Of a stretch of 64,000 nucleotides of DNA, positions 23,849-36,992 are shown piece by piece. Origin of the DNA: Asterias rubens. Its lineage: Eukaryota; Echinodermata; Asteroidea; Forcipulatida; Asteriidae. Positions within the stretch are counted from its first letter, which is position 1. Each line of letters begins with the position of its first letter. The notes beneath the pieces are model-generated. The model was given only the letters and a program-made list of their open reading frames with translations. It was not told the DNA's origin and ran no database searches. Location of the stretch: positions 3,038,001 through 3,102,000 of the forward strand of contig NC_047073.1 in NCBI RefSeq assembly GCF_902459465.1, in the 5' to 3' direction. Made by a program: the position numbers and the translations under genes.

Positions 23849-26800
23849 ATGGATTCAGATGTAGTTGAAAGACGGGAAAGTAGCAGTGGAAACCCAGAGG
23901 AGACGTCTTTGAAAAACAAGTCAACTCGACATGACCGCATTACACGTCTGCCACTGACAAGAATAAAAAACATCATCAAAACAGATCCCGACGTCACACT
24001 CGCCAGCCAGGAATCAGTACTCCTCATTGCCAAGGCAACGGTACAGTTAACTTACTCACTTGTTGTCATTTAGGTTGCTCTGACTCTTGGATAACTTTCC
24101 GTATGGCGCCACCACTTTTTCACTCATTTTTACAAAAAGGGATATATCAATCTGGTGTATTAGAATTAGATACTTATATTATTTTATTTCGAATGAAAAA
24201 GTGGTGGCGCCATACGGAAACTTTTCCTGACTCTTAATCAATAGTTTCTAAACTTTCTTTTTTCTTGAGTGAGATTAGAAGCAAGTCCATCCGTCATAAT
24301 CCGTGCACGAAATACCCCCACGGCCACGTGCACACACGCCTACTCCTAGAACTATTTCGGTTTCGTCCGGCTATCGTCTCCCGTAACCTCATATAGGTTT
24401 ATATCTCTCACGCGTTTAACAACCCATGGTTCAATCATTGTTCAACGAATTTTGGAATCAGAAATCTCTCTTTATTTTAATTTTAATCTCGCCAAGATTA
24501 GGCTCTATGTGTCCTTTGATATCTCAATGTCCGAGGGGGCGACCAGAGAACCCACTCCGCAATCTCAAAAAATGTTAAAAGTTATAAATTCTTACCATAA
24601 TTCAGTCCCCAAATACTCCGTTTTACCACTACACTACAAATGCTGATTGTCCCCGAACTCTGCCGAACGCATCGCGAAGTCACGACACGTGACGAGCGTG
24701 TGCATGTTATATTTTTCCCAGGACAAACGTGGAGAATTTTCGCACACATTCGTCCGTCATAGAATAAATAAACCCACACGATCCGTGCTTTGTGTACAAA
24801 ACCTTATGGACACTCGTCTAGGAATCAGACGTCTGGTTCCCAGACGCGTGTCCTTATGTTTTTGTACGCAAAGCACGGATCGAGTGTTTTTTAATTCTAG
24901 GACAAACGTGTGTAGATAAGTAAAAGTTCAGATTCCTGAGTTAGGTAGAATAATTTTGAAAACATTTTGGAAAATGGTACGGGAGCTTTATACCCTGGAC
25001 TCCGTCGCGTTGCATGCCACGGAGGAGTCCAACCTGGGCTACACACACGCCCAGCCAGTAAGTTAGCTGGGCTAGGGCGCTTTACTGGGGCGCTTTACTT
25101 TCTTCAGAATTTTGACATCTGCGGTATGAATATCTGCCCAAGCAAGTGAACCATTACCTAACATTTTAACAATGGGAATAGACATTCAACACTTTGCTGT
25201 GATTTTCCATACACCCAGCCACCAGAAATATACCCCCGAAAAACAACAAAATAGCTTGAAAACTGTCAATGATGCAACATCATACATTTTAATTATTCGC
25301 TCGATTATTGTTGTGCTCAAAACCATTTCACGGTGACTTCATTTACATGAATCAGCAGCAAAACTTAAAAACAGGGGACCACATAATCTACTGCTGCCAC
25401 ACTGAGTGTAATGCTATTTCCTTGCTGGTGTATAAATTAACGAGTATTGTATTTTTTTGGGGGTTAAACAGGAGATGTTCTTGCAGCATTTTGCCAAAAC
25501 CTCATACAACCAAACTGCCAGAGGGAAGCGGAAGACGATAAAAAGACAGGATGTAGGTACGTAGGTAACCACCCCAGCCCTAGTAAAGGGAACCACTGTG
25601 CCATATGAATGTCTTGAAATAGTATAATCACAGAGAAACAACCACGGAAGGAGTTGAAATGTCCCAGCAACAAATCAACCACTGCCAACACCAGGGATGT
25701 AACAGCCACATGGTTGCTTTTTTACATGCAATTATTCAAAGTATGCTCCACTTTTTAAACAAATTCTGAAAAGATTAATTGTTAAATATTGGAACAAATT
25801 TCTCTGTTGGCCACAGCTGGCCATCAACAGAGATGGTTCATCAGTTATTAAAACTCCTGCCGACGATTTCACAAAACTCTTCCTAACTTAAGACTAATCT
25901 TATGACTTAGGACGAGTCCCAAGCCTGCACTGTAGCATGTGGACCTTAAGATTAATCCTAAGTTAAGACGAGTTACTCGTCCTAACTCGAGATAAGACGA
26001 GTCCTAACTCTTTGTGAAATCGACCCTTGCCAGTTTAAAACAATTTATATCTGAATGTAGGAATTCATGCGAAATCGCTTAATGATATGACCATTCAATT
26101 CCATGCTTATTCATGGTTTGACAGCAGCAAAATTGTTATCAACCAGGCTGTCGGTTACCATGGCCAGCAAATCAGCGGCGACAATGATTATTTACGAAGG
26201 CAAACAGCCCATGGAAGAGCAGTCGTCATTCACAATGCATTTTCTTAAGGAAAAGCTTAGGGTGATGGTCTGTAGGTTTTAGTTCTAACTCCTTCCGTGG
26301 TCCTTTCTCTATGGTTTAACTGTAAATCTACTTAATAAACTGTCATCTATTCTGCAGCCTTGTGAATATTAGTTTCATTCTGCAGCCAGGTACTTTTCCT
26401 TTTTTTGTCATCTGCTGTCATGTGAAATTCATTCTTGACTTTGTTTTACAATCATGTAAATATTTGTTTTATTCTAATTATTTTGCATCCTTAAATGGCC
26501 CTTTGTTAATATTAATATTTTTTTGATTCATTTCAGACCTTTCGATAGAAGCTTTGGATGCGTATGCTTTTCTTGAAGGTGGGTAGACAATACACCTGTA
26601 CAATTTTTCTCATTATTTAGTTGATTGTGCAAGTACATGTATCACACTTAAAGGAACACGTTGCCTTGGATCGGACGAGCTGGTCTATAAAAAGCGTTTT
26701 GTAACTGTTTTCTATTAAATGCATATGATTGGAACGATGTTTTAAAAGTGGAATACAATGATCGCCACAAATTTGCCTCTAAATTTTGTGGTTTTCCTTT

Positions 26801-28045
26801 TACTGTGCGAACTAACATGGTCGGCCATTTATGGGAGTCAAAAATTTGACTCCCTTAAATGGCCGACCATGTTAGTTGACGAGGTAAAAGGGAAACCAAG
26901 CAATTTCGAGGCATGTTTGTGTGGATCATTGTGTTCTACTTTTACAACTTCTTTTTCCCGGTTGTGCATTTTATAACAAACGGTAACAAACGGTAACAAA
27001 CGCTTTTCAAGGACCAACTCGACTGATCCAAGGCAACGTGTTCCTTTAATCGGGACATTTTGCAAACAATTTGTTCCCATGTATATTGTTTTAAAAGCAC
27101 TGGACACTTGGTAATTACTCAAAATAATTTTTAGCGTAAAAACTTTCTTGGTAACAACAAGCAATGGAGAGCTGTTGATAGTATAAAACATTGTGAGAAA
27201 CAGTTCCCTCTGAAGTATCAAAGTTTTTGAGAAAGAGGTGTTTTCTCACTCAAATAATAAAGTACTTATAATATAGCCTTTTATAAGGCATCTATAAGTA
27301 CACAACTTTTTGCAACAGGTTTTTTTTCCTTTTATTATTATCTTGCAATTTTAATGACCATTAGAGTCCAAATTTCTAACAGATTTGTTATTTTAACCCT
27401 GCCTAAAGTAACAAACCTGTGAAAATTTGAGCTCAATCGGTCATAGAACTTGCGAGATAATAATGATAGAAGAAAACACCCTTGTCACACGAAGTTGTGT
27501 GTGTTTAGATGGTTGATTTCGAGACCTCAAGTTCTAAACCTGAGGTCTCAAAATCAAATTCGTGGAAAATTACTTCTTTCTCGCAAAAACTATGGTAATT
27601 GTCAAAGACTAGCCTTCACAGTTGGTGTATCTCAACATATGCATAAAGTAACAAACCTGTGAAAAATATGAGCTCAATCGGTCATCGAACTTGCGAGATA
27701 ATAATGAGAGAAGAAAACACCCTTGTCACTCGAAGGTGTGTGTGTTTAGATGGTTGATTTAGAGACTTCAAATTCTAAACCTGAGGTCTCGAAATCAAAC
27801 GTCTTTCTCCAAAACTATGGCACTTCAGAGGGAGCTGTTTCTCACAATGTTTTATACTATCAACCTCTCCCCATTACTCGTTACCAAGTACGGTTTTATG
27901 CTAATAATTATTTCGAGTAATTACCAATAGTGTCCACTGCCTTTAAGTATGAAGTGTGCCCTTTACAATAAGGAACTGTTTGAGCGGACAAAATACTTTC
28001 ATTGTTTTTGTCTTCTTTATTTTATCAATAGGAATGATGGATTGA
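23849..28045 (+). CDS. POLE4: DNA polymerase epsilon subunit 4 (histone-fold protein), 110 aa
   Basis: Exons 23849-24040, 25472-25556, 26537-26578 and 28032-28045; all GT-AG, lengths 192, 85, 42 and 14, in frame. POLE4 is the small histone-fold subunit of DNA polymerase epsilon, pairing with POLE3 at replication forks. The assembled protein has an acidic/polar N-terminus, then a histone fold (about residues 31-107): RLPLTRIKNIIKTDPDVTLA, the helix with ESVLLIAKATEMFLQHFAKT, GKRKTIKRQDVD, and the end DAYAFLEGMMD. This tracks the vertebrate family through RLPL, K-DPDVTLA, GKRKT and AFLEG, with similar length (human about 117 aa). An in-frame ATG four codons upstream (23837) is the alternative start. 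The last coding exon is only 14 bases. Candidate poly(A) signals AATAAA occur at 28136 and 28236. Confidence 0.92.
24090..24226. mobile_element. ~137-bp palindromic element (MITE-like) in POLE4 intron 1
   Basis: The left arm ccgtatggcgccaccacttt with following ttcactcat is inverted on the right as aaagtggtggcgccatacgg, leaving a ~70-base AT-rich centre. No coding capacity. Confidence 0.75.
24778..24882. mobile_element. ~105-bp palindrome in POLE4 intron 1
   Basis: cgatccgtgctttgtgtaca at the left is inverted at the right as tgtacgcaaagcacggatcg, and the pairing continues inward through ggacactcgtctaggaatc. The loop is only about 10 bases. Confidence 0.7.
25885..26030. repeat. Palindromic dispersed repeat with a copy at 33970-34110
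   Basis: Composed of repeated motifs cctaactta, agacgagt and gagataagacgagtcctaac, ending in tctttgtgaaatcgaccc. The copy at 33970-34110 (lipase intron) has the same ends (cacaaagagttagg / cctaactctttgtgaaat). A third remnant sits near 58535-58572. It lies in POLE4 intron 2. Confidence 0.65.
26648..27049. repeat. Family B foldback repeat, complete (POLE4 intron 3)
   Basis: Starts TTAAAGGAACACGTTGCC and ends GGCAACGTGTTCCTTTAA. The centre holds a near-perfect hairpin, aacatggtcggccatttat against its inverse, flanking gggagtcaaaaatttgactc. Non-coding. TTAA bounds both ends, as in family A. A family A copy starts about 45 bp later. Confidence 0.85.
27094..27947. repeat. Composite of family A copies (POLE4 intron 3)
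   Basis: A first copy begins aaaagcactggacacttgg at 27094. From about 27410 the block gtgaaaatttgagctcaatc through gaggtctc-aaatcaaa is followed by a direct duplication of itself at about 27660-27800, and the whole ends gtgtccactgcctttaa near 27947. Partial tandem duplication or nested insertion explains the doubled internal segment. Confidence 0.7.
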
Positions 28046-28956
28046 ATGGACTGGATTATCTGAGGTCAAAAACCTGAACCCTTTGCCTTTTGTTCGTCCA
28101 AATGGATACAAGGTAAACTTGCTGATGCAGACAAAAATAAAGCAAAGTGACATTTTACTGCAAATCAGCTTACTCCAAATAAAAGTAAAATACATCAGTT
28201 TTTTAATCAAGATGAAAGTATTCTTTCTGAGATTAAATAAAAAAAAAAGCTTTCCATTGAAATCCAGTATGGAGATTGTAAATATCTGTGAAATATGTTA
28301 GCCTCATAGAAATAACATAGTTTCAGTGAATTGAACTTTGAACTTATTGACCAAAATCTTCCTGACATCATGACCTACGGTGTACGCTAAATCTTAGTTG
28401 AACCATTCTGGAGACAGATTTGGTGTGTTGCTGTGGACTGCGCAATTAAGGAACACATCTTCTACAATTAAATGGCAGACTGTACGGAGCCCACAGCCCT
28501 ATGTGATGTCACTGAGAAGAGGGGTCTATTTTACAGATGTTGACTGCTTCGACTGCTATGGTTCAAACTATGACATCTACGTATTGTGAGTGCCAATGCC
28601 TCACGCTCTGCATACAGACAGTGCACCAATAACATTCTAAACTTTGTGTGCGTGCATGCTGTTCGTCGCGAAATGACGATCTGAAGTTTTAAACTTTGTA
28701 CGTTGCACGTGAGACTGGAAAATAAACTCGTAAAACATGCGCACTCGTGGAACACGGAAAAATATAGCCCGTCTGCGTCCCATATCAGACTTGGCCTTTG
28801 GCCTCAGTGGATATGGGACGCAGAAGCGCTATATTTTTCTGTATTCCATTCACGCTTGTGTGATAAGTAATAATATATCAAACCTCCTATGTCCTTAGCT
28901 CAGAGTTAAGGATCTTAATTTACTTGTTAAGATACTTTGTTAGACTGTAGTTCTTA
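28046..28956. other. Tail-to-tail intergenic segment between POLE4 and lipase A, with a ~100-bp palindrome
   Basis: About 0.9 kb separates the two stop codons, so it should hold both 3' UTRs. At 28752-28850 the arms aaaaatatagcccgtctgcg / cgcagaagcgctatattttt and tcccatatc / gatatggga form a MITE-like palindrome. Candidate POLE4 poly(A) signals are at 28136 and 28236. Nothing else recognised. Confidence 0.55.
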
Positions 28957-31900
28957 TTAACAATTTGATTTGTAGAAGTGAGCTTCTTTCTTTGAGTTGA
29001 TTCCTTTCTTTGGCTTGCTGTTACACATGACGTAACTGTAAGAAAGAAAAGACACACAATGAAAGAAAAGACGGACATTAAATTCAGTCTAAAGGGCAAC
29101 TAACGTTGGGAATAATGTAAACGATAGATAGCGACAAATGTGCAAACCTTTTTTGTAAAACAAGTCCATCCACTTCGATCTTGGCTATGAAGACTTCTAG
29201 GTCTTCAAAGATTGGCCAGTCCCAGGGGTTCAGAAGTTCAAAGTCATATTCCCAGTAGAAGGTCAAACCAGAAAGGTCACCGGGGTCAATGTCAGTGTTG
29301 ATGATAAAGTTCATGTCGGTGCCTGGGACGAAGTCTAAACTTTCTCTATTTTGTAGGGGTGAGAACAATGCAAAAAAAACACATTATATTTCATGTTTTA
29401 GGCACAAGCTGTGATTCCAATGTTCTTTTTCATACATTGACGGACTATTAGTTTTCTTACAACTAGCGAGGATGAAACCAAGTAGCGTTTTCAATGCAGA
29501 AGAGTATCATAGATGTGGAATTGAGTCTTATTTCACATCTTGGGAGGAAACCAGTTAGTATTCATGGAAAAGGGTCTCAGAGATGTGCTAAGTACAATTT
29601 TAGGAAAGGGTCATTTAAATATGTAGTTTGCAGCCATCGCTTGGACCAAACTTTTTTAAATAAAATAAAACAAACCCAAAAGCTTGTTAAACATATTGAG
29701 TACGTTCCAGTCTTACTTTTTATTTATTTGTCCATTACTTTACTTATTTATGATGATTGCCATTTTGAATACTTTCAAAATATTGTTGTGTTTGTTAATA
29801 GTCTAATGTCATGATTTGCCGACACGGCCATGTATGTCTCCACTCTTCCGCAAAGACCATCGCACTACTCGGTACGCATGAGTTATCATGCACCTTGTTC
29901 AACAGTTTGCGCTTGCGCGATGGGTATTTAGAATTAAAAAAAGTTTATACACACAAAACAATGTTTACTTACGGGTTAAGCGGGGTTCGTTGCGTTATAC
30001 CTGAACTACCGATGAGAGTTACGTAACCCCAGCCCAAAAACGTCTCGGAAAACCAAGGGTCTTTGAAGTAGACGTGAATACGGAACGGTGAATCTACGAA
30101 TGAATCCATACATATAGTAAAGTTATTATTTCTTCTTATAATGCAAAAGAAAGATCATATTTTCATTTGTGCCAGTAACTCCTTGGGTCGGCTACGTCCT
30201 GTAGCCTTAGATCTAGAGTTGCTATGCTTGATACAACTCACTGGCTCCACCCCCGAAAATGTTGAGAATGTTGTTATTATCATTTGTGCCACGTTCCATG
30301 CTTTTATCACATTCTGAACAAAAAAATACGACAGGAAAAAAATGCGGCAAAAACAAAAAAAATGCGACAGGGAAATGCGACGGTAAAAAAATATTGGAAT
30401 AAAGGTGGTACAAATGGAACACCATAGAACGGCCTTGTCACTGGAGGTGCTCAGTCGCCAGTTCCTCCTTGTCACTCACTGATTTGGTATTTTATACAAT
30501 CTTGCAAATTAGTTGAGTGTAAATACTTGTATTTTCTCAGTGATAGTTATTTTCGTGGATCATGCATGGAATGTACCTTTTAAAGGTATGCACACTATTG
30601 TGAAAAATATTGTAAGCATTAAACATAAACATCAATGGAGAGCTGTTGATAGTACAAAACATTGTGAGAAACGGCTCCCTCTGAAGTATTATATATAGTT
30701 TTTTGAGACTTCAACCGCAGCCTCGTATGATGCATCTGAAAGCACACAAAGTTGTTCAATGGTGATCAAAGACCAATTGAGCCCACATTTTTATGTGCTT
30801 GTTATTTTATAATTAAAATGTTATACATATGTTTGGACACCATGTGAGAATACTGGTCTTTAAAAATATACCAAAACGGGTCCAGTGCCTTTAATGGCTT
30901 GTTGTTTTTTTGCCAGTTTCAAAGTGAAACAAAACAAAATCAATACCAACATTTAAAAATTAATGATCAAAAATAACTTACTTGCACAGAAAGGTGATGA
31001 CGCTGTAGTTATTGTGTAGTAAACCTGTTGCTGAACACCAGGCAGTGGTTTGTAGTCAATTGCTTGGTATCCCATCATGGCCAAGTCGTTACGATTGAAA
31101 CATTCGCCATTCAGGAAATTGTCTTCGTATGTAGCACCAGCTTAATTAACAATAACAATTTAACACCAAGTGTCAATTTTAAATGACTTTAGAGAGAGGC
31201 TTGCATGTTACCCGTGGTATCTGGGTTCAATAGACCTTTATCATGGGGCATCCATCTTGTACTTCGCCCGTTTTAGTCGGCGTCACCAAAATGAGGCTGG
31301 GAGCGAAATTAGTCTGGTCCATAGTTTGGTCCATAGATTTGAACCTGGTTCACATTAGATTAATATTGCATTATTGGGACATGGCAAAGACTATCAACAT
31401 ACCAAAACAAGTGCTATTACAATGCTTCTATAAAATTACATCAAGAAACGTTGAGCTGGTGCTGGTGTGCACAGAGATTCTGTGCCCCCCCCCCCCCCCC
31501 CCCCGTGAATCTGTGTTACTTGATCTCAGCAACGGCTGTCTATGCACAATTGGGTGCTACCTACCCATTGGGCATTTGAATGCATATATAGGACACTTGT
31601 TGATAGAGTCGGAGAAGAGTTCATGTGCCCTTAAGTGGTTACATGCTACGAACTGCACAACCCCTGTAATACAAAATACAAAAACTTCATCAGTTTCCAA
31701 GAAGAGCATCATGTGTTGTGCTTTTAGGTGGTCAATTATCTTTGTCATTATGAACTGTAATTTGGGTTTTTTAAGGGCATTTAATAAATTGATGACGCCA
31801 AGTTAAAAAACAATCGTGATGTTTAGTCATTTTAAGCATTAAAATTGAGGAAACTACACTCTAAAAACAGTGTTTATATTTTCAACACATTTCTTAGTCA

Positions 31901-34900
31901 CACTGAAGCGATAACGAAAATTATAACGGTCACAGCAAAAAGAACGCATTCTATTGGTTGAAGTGCTCCACGCAGAATTCGCCCACGTTTATTCAACCAA
32001 TGGGAGACTTTCTGGGACGATAGAGGGCAGCAGACTTACCGGGTAAATCCATTGTTCTCAGAACTATGCGCATGTTCAGAACTACGTAAACAATGGAAAT
32101 TTACCCGGTATGTCTGCTGCCGCCTAGCGTTGGAAAGTCTCCTATTGAGGGTTGTAACATTCTAGTTTTCGTTCTCGTTATCGAGGCCTGTGTTTTGTAT
32201 CCACTTTGTTCACATCTATAACCTTAAACTTGTTTAGATTTTAAAGTGGGTACATGAAGGTGTTTAAACCCTTAACACAGTTTTAACAATGTAACAAACA
32301 CTTCGGGTCATGTTTATGTATTTCTCCAGCCAGGGTTTGGCTGAGGGTTTTTTGTTCCATCTTAGGCCGAAAGAACATCAACTTTGTGCTCACCTCCAAT
32401 CACACCTTCGTCCAAAAAGTCCTCGATTAGCGACTGATCACAGCCTGGTTGATGTTGTCCACTATTTGGGTAGAAATCCATATGGCCAACGGGTTTTATC
32501 ATTCCGAATCCTTTCAAAAGATAAAACTTGATAATTTGAAATAAAAACACACACACACATCCTCTTATGAGAGACCCCCCCCCCCCCCAGCTCTGCTTCA
32601 ATTTTTTTTTCTGTAGAATAGAATCGCCATTCTTAAAAATGTATCTGTTTTTTATTGGTTAGGATTCCCGTCTTTGAATTGATTTAGAAAAACAAAATGT
32701 CCCCCATTGAAAAGCACAACGACGGGCAGAAGAACAAGTTCCCGCGCCCCCAGCTTCCGCTTCACAGGTTGTATCGTAAACTTGTGTATGATTGCTGGCT
32801 GTACAGTTACAGGTTGTATGTGTTCTGACTGGCACCCTGAACTAGGGCTAGTGCTAACACAGGGCTACATGTAGATATAGCTCTGGCAATCTGGAGGTCG
32901 AAGGTTCACGTCATGCTCTTTAATTTTGTTTATAACAGCCCAAAATAATAATGAAAATTACCCAGTCAGTTTTCCTTGCGATTTCGTATTTGAAAATATT
33001 GACAATTATGTAGCTAACAATCACAGCTGAAACAACAGAAGAAAAATAATGTTGTTTTGTTTCAACAGCTATTTAAATGTATAGTACAGATAATTTAACT
33101 TCTTTGCATCATTAAGTTGTGTGACTTTTTTGGGTTGATATGTTTCCAAAGTCATGTTTGGTGAATGTTGGTGGTGGAATAATAATCTACCAAAGTCCAG
33201 AGTGTGTTGAGCATCAGTGTGGATGGCATCAACAAACAGAGCATCCGTTGGGTCAAGACGAACTTCCGGTTGGACTTCCTCGAAGCCGGGACCAGCTGGG
33301 TCCAATCCTGTGGCGTAATAGGAAACAAGTATTGACTAGTTGACTGGTCTGTAGATCATGAGTTGATGTGGTGGATAAAGTGGTGGATATCAACTAGAGG
33401 TGCCACTTAGACATGCAAGTTGACTAGGAAGGTACTGAACACGTTTGGTAATTGTCAAATACCAGTCTTCTCACTCTTGGTGTATCCCAACATATGCATA
33501 AAACAACAAGCCTGTGAAAATTTGAGCTCAATTGGTTATTGAAGTTGCATATTTTTCATTTACTTTTTGTACCTTAATCTTGTAAATACATAGTTTAATG
33601 ATTTTAAAGAAGTTTTTGTATATGTTTTGTGTTGAATCCAACCGTATGTGGTCGCAAATAAAATGAACCTTACCTTAAGAAAATGATGAAAGAAAAAACA
33701 CCCTTGTTGTACAAAAGTATTTTAGCAGCGGGTACTGCAAACGATTTTAATAGCTGTTATGTATTTAGGTTTGATAACTCTTTCAACTTACCAGTGATTC
33801 TGCCCAAGTTCGCTTGCCGTTCACCAACATACCCACCAATGTGGGACCCAAGACTATGCCCAATAAAATGGAATGTTTCTGCTCCGATGCCGTACACCTC
33901 CTGTGTTTGTTTGTCACGAAACGGGAACGTTATTTAATTTCAAATTGTAACGGAGCCCGCGAGAGACTCTTGGGTCAGTTTCACAAAGAGTTAGGTTAGG
34001 ACTAGTCCTAGGAGATTTACAAATTGCATGGATAGTCCCAAGTTAGGACGAGTAACTGGTCCTAACTCGAGATAAGACTAGTCCTAACTCTTTGTGAAAT
34101 CCACCCAAGGTGTATTTTCGGGAGCGAGTTAGTAACGAAATAGAACAACAAATAAAAGGAACTAAAATATGTTACATCAAAATATAGAAGATAAGCTGTT
34201 TTTCTGACTATTAGATTTGCTTTTGTGTCGTTTTTTTCCCTTTAGATGTTTTAGTGTTTTATATCTTTAAGCTTTGTACACAACTGACCTGTTGTGTGTG
34301 TCTGTAATATCTTTGTAAATACACATGTATAGCATTTTTTAATTACAAACTGCATCGAGGGATCTGATCCAGAATGCGCTATAAAATGCTGTTTTATAAA
34401 TATTATATAATGGTTACATTTCTAGACGTTGGCATTTCCTACCTTTATTTTATCGATGAGCAGTGACGTCATAGCCCCAACAACCCTGGTGTTTGCCATA
34501 GCCTGTGTGTACGGGAACAGTGAACCTTTACCCCACGTGATACGGATAACGTTGAAATCGTCATGATTCAGAAACTCTCTGACCATGTCGGTCATCCACA
34601 TGTCCCATTCGATCAGACCTGAAAATGGAATGAACATCAAAGGGTGTCAACAATCAAGACATGCAAAGTAATAAAACGGAGATATACTTTTTTTTAAATA
34701 AATGTTATTTTTTCATGGTGAGTGGAGTTTCTGTGGTCTGTGGTCCGATGAGGCACCTATATTTCTAAGCTTGCTGGTTTTTGTTTCCACAGTAACGTTG
34801 AAAAACAGGCAATAATATATACATGTACGAAATAATACAGTTGAGGCAGTGGACACTTTTGGCAATTGTCAAAGACTAGCCTTCACAGTTGGTGTATCTC

Positions 34901-36992
34901 AACATATGCATGAAATAACTAACCGTGAAAATTTGAGCTCAATCGGTCATCGAAGTTGCGAGATAATAATGAAAGAAAAAACACCCTTGTCACGCGAAGT
35001 TGTGTGCGTTTAGATGGTTGATTTCGATACCTCAAGTTCTAAATCTTGGGTCTCGAAATCAAATTCGTGGAAAATTACTTCTTTCTCAAAAACTATGGCA
35101 CTTCAGAGGGAGCTGTTTCTCACAATGTTTTATACCATCAACCTTTCCCTATTACTCATCACCAAGAAAGGTTTTATGCTAATAGTTATTTTGAGTATTA
35201 CCAATAGTGTCCACTGCCTTTAAGCCAAGAGGAAATAAATACACTTTTATGATACTGCAGGGGGAGCTCACTAAGAAGCAAAGCTTATAAGCGTGAGCCC
35301 CAAACAGGTACACTCGTTGAGCCCGAACCAAACACCCATGTAACATTAAGTTTGGTTGGGTAAACAGTGGATATACAATGGTTTTAGACCAAAACATAAA
35401 CTATACAAGCGCGGTATTGGTGTTTATTTCACGACGGGAATCGGTATCTGGTTTGGTTCTTTGAGGAACTGGTTTTCTCAACGTTTCGATTGGCCTACTC
35501 TAGCCATCGTCCATATATGATTTGTAATTTGTAAAGACAATTTAAACTATCCGGGGAACGATATAAATCTAGGAACCTAGCTGGGGACAATATACAGAAA
35601 CAATAGTGTAATTTAAAATCTTATATAATTTCTCTTGTAAAAGATACTGAGGGAATGCTTGTAAGAGAATGTGAAAATAAAGGGATACTTGCGAGTGCTA
35701 TGTGGCGGTATACCAGGTAATTTTCTATTGTTCTGGGCATAATATTGTCAAGAACAATGGGTTTACCAGTTAGTCTGCTGCCACCTAGCGTTTCAAAAGT
35801 CTTTAATTGTTCGGGAGGATTTGATAAAGAATTGCCCACCGCTTTCAATAAACCCATGACAGATGAGTTTAGTTTCCTTAGTCGGGTCGAAATACGAATT
35901 CTGAATCGTGACGGGGTCCGTGGGAACCAACAGCTGGCCGTCTTTCTTGTCTGGATTCTTGCGGGTGTAGAGGTTGAACTTTGGGTCCACTATTTGGGGG
36001 GATTGTGGTGCCCAACTGAGGGGTCGACGAGGCGGGTCAAGGAACGGGTAGTCGTAGTTGAAACAGCCAATCTCAGGGAAGCACACTTCTTTCTTCCGAC
36101 TGGAGTTTAAATCTGTAGAGAGATTTCTCAAAGTGTGATACTGTTCTGCAAATACATGAGTTTTTTTTTACTGGATGTGGTAGAGCAAATATTAATACAG
36201 AGTCTTTGTTTTACTATTTTGGTTACCAGACTGTATTTCTTTCAACCCTCGTGTTGGTACCATGACTTTTGAATTGCGAATTTTCTTTGGTTTAGGAATT
36301 ATTAAAGGTATCGGAAAACTTTTGCTAGTTATCAAAGACCAGTACTATCACTTTGTATATCCCAAGATGCATATAATAACACATCTGTGAAAGATTTGAC
36401 CCTATTGGTCACCTAAGTTGCGAGAGAAATATGAAAGAAATTTAAGCAATTTGTTATAAAAACTTATGAAAGGCTCCAGGCCCCTTTTCGGGTCTTTTAA
36501 TATTTTGAGTACAATATACTTAATTCTCAAAAAAAAAAGGGAGCCGTTTCCCCACATGTTTTTATACAAACAATGAGCTCTCCATTGCTCGTTACCAAGT
36601 TGTGCTAACAATTATTTTAAATATTTACCAAAAGTGTAAACTATAAACCACAAATGCATTTAAAAAAAAAAATAAACTTAGGCCAATTTCATAAAAACAA
36701 ATGTGTTTACTGGTACGCCTCCAACATGATGTCGAAAAAGTCTCAAAAGAACAGTATAAAGAGTTGTAGGACTCAAGTCAGGGACTCACAATTTCGGTGA
36801 CTTTGACTTGACTCGAGTCACGTCGGCCAAAGTGATTCGCGACTCGGACTTGACACAAGTGACCCTTAACAACTCTGCTTCTCAGTATAGTTTAACACGA
36901 AGGTTTTGATCATGGAATTGACATAAGAACTTACCAACGCTCCCAAACGCAACCGGTAACAAAACCACCAGTAAGAATACCGCCTCCATCAT
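28957..36992 (-). CDS. Pancreatic triacylglycerol lipase-type secreted lipase, gene A, 11 exons, 501 aa
   Basis: Exons: 36992-36935, 36112-35840, 34618-34443, 33900-33792, 33307-33191, 32510-32394, 31663-31565, 31140-30982, 30093-29973, 29345-29148, 29035-28957; all GT-AG and in frame. Pancreatic-type lipases hydrolyse acylglycerol esters outside the cell. Visible: signal peptide ([16 protein letters not shown]); [17 protein letters not shown] near the mature N-terminus; nucleophile Ser185 in GHSLG; Asp208 in LDPAGP; His293 in CNHLRA; a 24-residue Cys-to-Cys lid loop (CDQSLIEDF...FVAC), close to the length in classical pancreatic lipase; and a C-terminal PLAT-type domain ending in a short exon beginning YVMC. 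Length is close to the human enzyme (465 aa). Gene B, 3 kb upstream on the same strand, is its tandem paralogue. An ATG one codon downstream (36989) is an alternative start. Substrate (triglyceride, phospholipid or galactolipid) cannot be told from sequence. Confidence 0.9.
30579..30894. repeat. Family A foldback repeat copy (lipase A intron)
   Basis: Starts TTAAAGGTATGCACACTATT and ends GGGTCCAGTGCCTTTAA, with aatggagagctgttgatag, tgtgagaaacggctccctc and gcacacaaagttgttcaa between. Confidence 0.75.
31996..32146. mobile_element. ~150-bp palindromic element (lipase A intron)
   Basis: Left arm gggagactttctggg...gcagcagac-taccgggtaaat-ccattg; right arm caatgg-aaatttacccggta-gtctgctgc...ggaaagtctcct. 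The centre is about 40 bases. Fragments of the same end (tctgctgccacctagcg) recur at 35777 and inverted at 41290, so it is a dispersed family. Confidence 0.7.
33428..33720. repeat. Family A repeat interrupted by ~130 bp of other sequence
   Basis: Family A sequence runs from aaggtactgaacacgtttgg to ttgagctcaattggttat, stops at about 33550, and resumes at about 33683 with gatgaaagaaaaaacaccct. The intervening AT-rich block (holding cgcaaataaaatgaacctta at its right end) is unlike the family and is probably an insertion. Confidence 0.55.
34845..35224. repeat. Family A foldback repeat, near-complete (lipase A intron 2)
   Basis: Starts gaggcagtggacacttttgg and ends gtgtccactgcctttaa, with the central palindrome gatttcgatacctcaagttc / tgggtctcgaaatcaa. 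Confidence 0.85.
36304..36640. repeat. Family A repeat, diverged copy (lipase A intron 1)
   Basis: Starts ttaaaggtatcggaaaactt, contains aaagaccagtactatcactt and gggagccgtttcc, and ends attattttaaatatttacc. Order is preserved but identity is low. Confidence 0.6.

Noticed and set aside
31243-31806. 187-codon plus-strand open frame
   Set aside because: It lies antisense to lipase A exon 7 and runs through a poly-C tract; composition and content match no protein.
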